DNA from: Chlamydomonas sphaeroides
Taxonomy: Eukaryota; Chlorophyta; Chlorophyceae; Chlamydomonadales; Chlamydomonadaceae
Assembly: GCA_001662425.1 (NCBI GenBank)
Contig: BDDC01001011.1
Coordinates: 10,477-32,781, forward strand
DNA: 22,305 nt
Direction: 5' to 3'
Position numbers and translations under genes: made by a program. Below the pieces are notes generated by a model. That model did not search any database. It was not told the DNA's origin and saw only the letters and a list, made by a program, of their open reading frames with translations. Positions 18,701 to 22,305 of this stretch are shown here, piece by piece (position 1 is the stretch's first letter; each line of letters begins with the position of its first letter).

Positions 18701-21700
18701 TGAGGGGCAGGTGCGGCGAGGAGGAGGTGGAGGAGGAGGAGCCGCCGGCCTGGGCGTTGCGCGCCGCCCAGGCCTGCTCTGTGCGGCGCTGCTCGGCCGG
18801 GTCGGTGGCGCCCGTGGCTAGGAGCTGCATGGTGGCCTGCGGGGCAAGAGGGGGAAGGGAGCGGGGTAGCGGGGTAGCGGGGTTGGGTTTTGGAGGCACG
18901 CACGGGCAGTCGGGCGGCAGCCAGGGGTGGGTCGTGGGGGTGCGGGGGATGGCGGCAGGGCAGTCGAGCGCGGAGCTGCCCTGCTCCTCTCCCCGCTGCA
19001 GCTGTGCGCGTGTGCGCTACCATACCATATCATGGCCCCCTCCGACCCCGCGCCCAGCCACAGCCCCCTCCCTCTGCGGCCGCACCGACAGCGGGAAGCT
19101 CGCGCTGTCCTTCTTGGTGAGCGACGGCCACTCGTCCTGAGGCAAAGCGGGATCCAGGGTGCAGCGCAGGGTGCGGTGCAGCGCAGGGCTGGCTCACGTC
19201 CATTGGGTGCGCAGGGCAAGGTCGGGGGAGGCGCGGCACTGGGCCGTAGGGCCTGGTGTGGTTGGGCCCGTGTGGAGGGCCACACACAGCCAAATGCGGG
19301 ATGGCATTGGGCTCCGACCAGAGCCCTGCGATGCACTTGCATGGCCCTCGCCAGAAGCGGCTGTTGCGTACAAAAGAGTCGAAAGTGTATCAAACTTCAG
19401 GGTGAGAGCTACATGAAGTATCCATCAACATAGGATCACAATAGCCAGCAAGCAACAGCAACAGCGACCCCGGTCTCACCCAGGGCTTGAACAGGGCGGC
19501 CCGGGCTGGGCCGCCAGTCATGCAGCCAAACACCTGGCGGCGGCGGTGGCGGTGGCAGGGCGACGGCGTATCAGTACGCAGCCGACCGGCGCAGGCCGAC
19601 AGAGGGATGGGGCCACGGGGGTACCAGCTTGCGTACCACACGCGGCTGCCCTTACCGCTAACCGCCCGGTTCCCACACGCAAAGCCGCAGCGTCACCACA
19701 CACCGCACTGCTGCCGTTGGCCCCAGCCCCAACTTCCCAGGCCCAGCCCAAGCCCCCGCGCAACCGCCGCCATCCGCCGCAGCCCTCCCTCGCATCGTCG
19801 CACCGCTGCCGTCACCAACACGCCCTTAAACCCCTCCAACAACCCAATCTCCCACCGGGATCCATCGCACCCGAATGAGCAGCTCCCCCTGCCGCCCGTC
19901 GCCAGACCCGGCGGTGGGCCGCAGCGTCAGATCGTAAGCCACGCTGCCGTCGGCGGAGCCGTCGCCGCGGGCAGCAAGCGCTCCGGAGGAGCGGTCGTCG
20001 ACGGCGCAGCGGCGGCTGGCGCGGCGGAGCTCCTCCAGGCACTGCGACGCGAGGCGCTGCGGGGTGGGGTTGGGCAGGGCAGGGGAGGGAGGAGGGAGGA
20101 GGGAGGGGAGAAGCGGGGGAGGGTTCGTGTCGGGCTGGTGTGGCGGCGGTGGCCGGGTGGGCGGGCGAGGGATGGAGGGAGGGGGTGCGAGGGGCGCAGC
20201 ATCGGGCAGCGCCATACGCCCTGGCCCCTGCCGCGAAGCTGCGTCGGCACCCCGGGTCCTGTCTCACATCAGGCGCTAGACGCCTCCCGCCCCACGGCTC
20301 CCCGCCTAACGCGCTGTGGCTCCCCGCCTCCCGCCCCGTGGCTCCTCGCCTCCCGTCCCGTGGTTGCCCCCCTCACCTTGCGTAAAGCGCAGGACACCTC
20401 ACGCTTCTTGGCCTCAGCCATGCGCTCCTGGGTCTCTGCGGGGGCAGAGGGAAGGAGCGGCAGGTGTAGAAGGGAAACGGGTGCGGTCGAAGTCCAGCGG
20501 ACGTGCCTCAGAATGCACGCCTGCTGTACCCCGCTTCCTTACCCCGGCCATGCGCTCCACTCCTGTGCCTCTAGTAAAGGGCCTCTGTGCGTTGGGATCG
20601 GGCCCTTCTAGCCCAAGCTGCCGTTGCAGGCTGTATCGCAAACACACGGGTGGTCTTCTATTTCGGCCCTAAAAGTTGGACACACGGCCAGACCCGCAAG
20701 CTCATCTCGCTCGCCTCACGCTCCCTCGCTTCCCGCCGCCCGACCCTTCGCACCTCCCCAACCGCCGCCGAGTCGCGACCCGCCCACCGATCCCTGCACA
20801 AGCCCGCCCCTTTCCGCTGCCCAGCGCCAGCCCACGCACCCTTGAGCGCGTCCGGGGTGGCGCTGGGCTCCACAGCGGGTGACGCCATGCCCTCAAAGTC
20901 AAAGGAGTCGTCGGGTAGCTCCTGGCGGGTAGGGAAGCGGAGGGCGCAGGGGCCATGGGGCGGGGGGAAGAGGGAGGCGGCCGATCGGCGGCGCTGGGTG
21001 CGGCGAGGGTGACGGGATCTGCTGCGCCACCGGCACCGGTGCGGACGCGGACGGACACAGCGGCAAGGCCAGGCAAGAAATCCACGGCGGCAGGCGCGTC
21101 GAGGACCCACGATGCGCCGTCCGCATGCCATACCGAGGCTGCTGTCCCTGGCAACCCTCCCGCACGCCCCCTGCACCGCCTGCATGCAGTGCTGTGGCTG
21201 CTGTTCCTGGAAGCCCTCCCACGCGCCCTCCTGCCCTCTCCAGCCGCCTCCACGCTCGCCCTCACCCGCGCCCACACCGCGGTGAGCACGCCGATGCGCG
21301 AATCTGCGACCCAGTAGCCGCCCAGCACCTGGCCCTCGGCCGCCCAGCGCGCGCTGAAAGGCTGCGGGAGAGGATTAGGGGAGGACAGGCCCGTGCAGAG
21401 GCAGGGGAGCGGCAGGGGGGAGCGGGCGTTGGTGTCAGGCAGGCATGGTATGGCACGTTTGGCCGCCAGGCCCTGCCACCAACCGCTGGCCGACTGCCGG
21501 CCCAAGCCCACGGCCGCCCCAGCGTCTTGCGTCCGCCCGGCTGCAGCGCCGGCACGAACCCAACACCCAGCCGCCATCCCCAGCCGCCCCCTCCCCGGCC
21601 GCCACCCCACCTGGTTCAACAGGTCCTGATACGAGCCGCACTGGTGGCCCCGCAGGACGGTGGGCGCGGCGGCGGCGCCCGAAAGCAGCGAGCGAGTGAT

Positions 21701-22058
21701 GTAGGGCTGCGGGCCTCCGGCGGGTAGCGGGCCGGGCGGGTAGCGGGCAGCGGGGGGCAGACAGCGGGGGCTTGGAGCTCGGGGTGGGAGGCGCCGTCGG
21801 GTGCTGTTGCAAGGGCCAGGGCAGGGCGGGGCGCAGCGGCCGCAATCGCCCCACGCCGTGTGTGCCTCCGCTCCGCTCGCTGCCGGGCCCCCGCCGCACC
21901 CGGAGCGCCTTGAACAGTGCGCTGCGCGCGTCGTCCTCCGCCCTGCGGCCGCCCTTGACGTGCTCCTTGCGCAGGGGGATGAGCACGGGCGGCGCCATGT
22001 GGGACGTGCTGGGCAGATGGCGCTCGGTGCCGGGCGGCCGCGCCCGCACGCGGCGCGG
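9796..22058 (-). CDS. SNF2-family translocase with internal RING finger (Rad5/Rad16/HLTF class), 5' end outside the window
   Basis: A predicted nuclear ATP-driven DNA translocase and RING-type ubiquitin ligase. Relatives remodel chromatin or act in post-replication repair by modifying PCNA. Twenty-eight spliced exons, 1136 residues plus TAG at 9796-9798, all in phase. Exon coordinates are given in the five part entries for this gene. The order is an N-terminal region (residues 1-355), SNF2 lobe 1 with MRPYQLQSLAFMLE, EEMGLGKT (about 514-521), TLVVCAVSLVGQW, DIVVTTYQTL, DEGH (about 636-639) and CTGTPINN, a C3HC4 RING (about 854-900), and lobe 2 with VFTQFSQALDWL, SVRSGAVGINLTAANYVFLLEP and QAIGRAWRMGQQRPV. 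A RING between the lobes together with DEGH points to the HLTF/Rad5 side of the family. No HIRAN domain was recognised. The N-terminal start is beyond the right edge, since the first exon is preceded by a good acceptor. Confidence 0.9.
10112..10192. repeat. Two-copy repeat in gene 2 intron 27
   Basis: cccactccctgcgccccagc followed by ccccagcccc appears twice, separated by a short spacer. This is intron sequence between the last two exons. Confidence 0.8.
10279..10600 (-). other. Gene 2 intron 26
   Basis: 322 nt joining NPANEE and QAIGRAWR through a split Gln codon. Its middle (about 10380-10520) is less GC-rich than usual. Nothing recognisable is in it. Confidence 0.65.
11449..11605. repeat. 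Degenerate short repeats in gene 2 intron 23
   Basis: Many imperfect copies of a roughly 10-bp unit resembling GATGCAGGTG / GGTGCAGG, in the donor-proximal half of the intron. The sense strand reads CCTGCATCC-like units. Confidence 0.75.
11836..11907. repeat. About 24-bp tandem repeat, three copies, gene 2 intron 22
   Basis: Three near-identical copies of a unit containing gaggggggcgcgtggccag. It lies in the intron between the RING and lobe 2 exons. Confidence 0.85.
12023..12039 (-). repeat. Intronic copy of the 3' end of gene 2 exon 22
   Basis: 17 bases identical to 12181-12197 (sense TGCGAGAGCAAGCTACA, CESKLQ). The donor is lost: atcggg replaces gtgcgc after ACA. A neighbouring caaccaacca/ggccgt duplication at about 12107-12156 lies between the copies. 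Confidence 0.8.
12673..12742. repeat. 9-bp tandem repeat in gene 2 intron 21
   Basis: Seven perfect copies of GGGGCGGTT and a partial eighth, within the 644-bp intron between RING exons 21 and 22. A looser related stretch follows at about 12793-12820. Confidence 0.95.
13345..13400 (-). repeat. Intronic copy of the 3' end of RING exon 20 and its donor
   Basis: Nearly identical to 13491-13547 (offset 146): 29 bases run without mismatch across the donor, then a one-base indel and one substitution. The copy keeps CACCCTGCA/gtgagt. The indel would shift the RING frame if it were ever spliced in. Confidence 0.92.
13424..13453. repeat. AT-rich perfect inverted repeat in gene 2 intron 20
   Basis: ATCGTATAT at 13424-13432 and ATATACGAT at 13445-13453, with a 12-nt loop. 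It is the core of an AT-rich island (about 13418-13475) in otherwise GC-rich intron DNA, between the two copies of the exon 20 tail. Confidence 0.85.
13453..13457 (-). promoter_or_regulatory. Sense-strand TGTAA inside gene 2 intron 20
   Basis: The pentamer used as poly(A) signal in chlamydomonads, placed directly next to the inverted repeat. Use would truncate the protein within the RING finger. Whether it is used cannot be told from sequence. Confidence 0.3.
13825..13902 (-). repeat. Intronic copy of the 3' end of gene 2 exon 19 and its donor flank
   Basis: Matches 13959-14036 at offset 134. acccttggccagcg is identical, and similarity runs on into the intron side (cccagc...ctct). The sense translation PGDLVVPDRKLRAAPLAKG parallels PSDLAVPDPEHLTLALAKG. 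Confidence 0.85.
14249..14306 (+). repeat. Dispersed repeat segment A in gene 2 intron 18
   Basis: Contains gtgtgttcaactt, tagggccggaatag and gtgtgtatgcgg in order, closely matching segment B (20636-20690) in inverted orientation. It is lower in GC than its surroundings. Confidence 0.7.
15463..15505 (-). repeat. Diverged copy of the gene 2 exon 15 tail (distal)
   Basis: ccaggtagtccagtgcgttg at 15465 matches ccaggtcgtcaattgcgttg in exon 15, and 19 of the first 24 positions agree. The sense translation CGAATPASNALDYL parallels CTGTPINNAIDDL. The donor position reads gc instead of gt. Confidence 0.65.
15631..15669 (-). repeat. Diverged copy of the gene 2 exon 15 tail (proximal)
   Basis: The sense strand reads GGNSIVNNAVYEL followed by gtggcg, parallel to TGTPINNAIDDL followed by gtgggg in the exon. 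It has a few-base insertion and more divergence than the distal copy. No acceptor is obvious just upstream. Confidence 0.55.
15731..15815. repeat. 10-bp pyrimidine-rich tandem repeat in gene 2 intron 15
   Basis: About eight copies of CTCGCCCTCC-like units on the plus strand, a purine tract in the transcript. It begins a few nt after the exon 15 donor and may have grown from the donor-proximal sequence. Confidence 0.9.
16187..16356 (-). repeat. Tandem duplication over the gene 2 exon 14 donor
   Basis: Two roughly 80-bp copies. The exon end AAGCTGGCCAAG/gtaggg at 16343 recurs as AAGCTGGCCAAA/gtaggg at 16250, exactly 93 nt downstream in the transcript. Both keep the donor, and the frame between them is open for 31 codons. 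Confidence 0.9.
16835..16866 (-). repeat. Partial copy of gene 2 exon 13 start, upstream of the exon
   Basis: The 15 bases ctggtaggtggtgac at 16842-16856 are identical to 16724-16738 inside exon 13 (VTTYQ), with weaker similarity beyond. It sits in intron 12, on the acceptor side. Confidence 0.65.
17086..17107 (-). repeat. Intronic copy of the 3' end of gene 2 exon 12 with its donor
   Basis: 19/22 match to 17205-17226 across the exon end and gtgcgg donor. It reads RLASEVR on the sense strand against RLATE plus donor. Confidence 0.75.
17376..18320 (-). other. Gene 2 exons 10-11: SNF2 lobe 1 entry, Q-like motif and Walker A
   Basis: Exon 10 (18320-17850) holds LAVTMRPYQLQSLAFMLEVE, the SNF2 entry motif, followed by Gly/Ser/Ala-rich insert sequence. 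Exon 11 (17604-17376) carries LAEEMGLGKTVEVVALVLA, the ATP-binding motif I, with Glu where most relatives have Asp (DEMGLGKT). It continues with TLVVCAVSLVGQWQAEAA (motif Ia region) and LRIHPYHG. The insert between entry motif and Walker A is long (about 140 residues), as in Rad5-type proteins. Confidence 0.9.
18371..18388 (-). promoter_or_regulatory. Two sense-strand TGTAA pentamers in gene 2 intron 9
   Basis: ttaca at 18371-18375 and 18384-18388 on the plus strand, within a 13-bp direct duplication (aggttacaggggc / aggttacaggggg). They are possible cryptic poly(A) signals before the SNF2 core exons. Confidence 0.25.
19534..19870 (-). other. Gene 2 intron 6
   Basis: 337 nt joining ...GELLIR and VFGCMTGG in phase 0. 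No repeat, duplicated exon end or open coding block was seen. Confidence 0.65.
20279..20366. repeat. About 20-bp tandem repeat at the 5' end of gene 2 intron 5
   Basis: Roughly four diverged copies of a cgcctcccgccccgtggctc unit, beginning just downstream of the exon 5 donor (20377). Confidence 0.8.
20571..20611. repeat. Imperfect inverted repeat in gene 2 intron 4
   Basis: ctag-ta-aagggcc at 20571-20583 pairs with ggcccttctag at 20601-20611, an 11-bp stem with a 2-nt bulge. It is adjacent to dispersed segment B and may be part of the same decayed element. Confidence 0.6.
20636..20690 (-). repeat. Dispersed repeat segment B in gene 2 intron 4
   Basis: The minus strand reads gtgtgtccaactt, tagggccgaaatag and gtgtgtttgcga in the same order and spacing as segment A. 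It is followed leftwards by an imperfect hairpin at 20571-20611. Confidence 0.7.
21100..21222. repeat. About 57-bp tandem duplication in gene 2 intron 3
   Basis: Two diverged copies on the sense strand, each with gggagggc(t/t)ccagg, acagcagcc and gcatgc in the same order. It sits just downstream of the exon 3 donor region but does not include exon sequence. Confidence 0.7.
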
Positions 22059-22257
22059 CTGCGGCAGGGGCAGCAGGCAGGGCAGGGTAGGGCAGGGTAG
22101 GGCAGGGGAGGCAGGGGGCGTTGGTGTGGACGTGCTTCCGACGGGCCTGCTTACTTGCGCGAGGCGCGGTCGGGCACGCGACGGGTGCAGCAAGGCAGGG
22201 CGGGGCAGCAAGGCAGGGCGGCGCGATCGCCCGGGCGGGCTGGGACCTGACCGGGCC

Positions 22258-22305
22258 AGTCCGCCCCACACCGTCCGCCCCACACCGTCCGTCCCACACC
22301 GTCCG
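22258..22305. repeat. 14-bp tandem repeat cut by the right edge
   Basis: Three and a third copies of gtccgccccacacc (one with a t), presumed to lie in the intron upstream of gene 2 exon 1. The true length cannot be seen. Confidence 0.9.

Larger units (their letters stand above)
18554..22058 (-). other. Gene 2 exons 1-9: N-terminal region upstream of the SNF2 core
   Basis: Exons 22058-21900, 21706-21611, 21361-21266, 20921-20840, 20435-20377, 20056-19871, 19533-19480, 19136-19086 and 18836-18554, all phase-consistent. Conserved-looking pieces are MAPPVLIPLRKEHVKGG, ARWAAEGQVLGGYWVADSRI, ELPDDSFDFEGMASP, a charged helix (TQERMAEAKKREVSCALRK), DEWPSLTKKDSASFPLS and RTINGLVDFMAS. No named domain was recognised. 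The in-frame ATG in exon 1 might be an alternative start, but the acceptor before the exon (ctgccgcag) argues for upstream exons. Confidence 0.75.

Noticed and set aside
22066..22283. Start of gene 2 within the window
   Set aside because: The upstream open frame has no ATG at its 5' end, and a good acceptor (ctgccgcag) precedes 22058, so the gene continues beyond the right edge.

Overview
The window is nuclear DNA of a GC-rich green alga, most likely a chlamydomonadalean (volvocine) species. The signs are very GC-rich exons, many short introns with gtgag/gtgcg-type donors and polypyrimidine-cag acceptors, long Ala/Gly/Ser-rich inserts between conserved blocks, and a GAF-like plus TKL-type kinase architecture typical of that group. 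The species call is inference.

Two multi-exon genes lie head to tail on the minus strand. No RNA gene, CRISPR array, complete transposon or convincing plus-strand gene was seen; the long plus-strand open frames are shadows of GC-rich minus-strand exons.

Gene 1 (ATG at 8431, reading down to 122 and on past the left edge) is reconstructed as 17 exons, about 1226 residues in the window. It has a GAF-like N-terminal half, large low-complexity inserts, then a protein kinase domain that leaves the window just before the catalytic-loop Asp. The kinase is read through two consecutive microexons of 12 and 7 nt, and the 7-nt one supplies the middle of the HPNIVQ motif.

Gene 2 (enters from the right edge, first visible exon 22058-21900, stop TAG at 9796-9798) is reconstructed as 28 exons, 1136 residues plus stop. 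It is a SNF2-family DNA translocase with a RING finger placed between the two helicase lobes, as in the Rad5/Rad16/HLTF class: EEMGLGKT, DEGH, CTGTPINN, RING, then QAIGRAWRMGQ. It probably works in chromatin remodelling or replication-damage tolerance as a ubiquitin ligase. Every exon length and phase of both genes was checked against the reading frame and closes.

The region between the genes (8432-9795) is less GC-rich and should hold the 3' UTR of gene 2 and the promoter and 5' UTR of gene 1.

The most unusual signal is in the introns. At least eight introns, two in gene 1 and six in gene 2, contain a diverged copy of the 3' end of the exon just upstream, often with its donor site. One is a tandem duplication that creates a second donor exactly 93 nt downstream, in frame and without stops. 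Other introns hold minisatellites, an AT-rich perfect inverted repeat with a sense-strand TGTAA, and a pair of related dispersed segments in opposite orientation.
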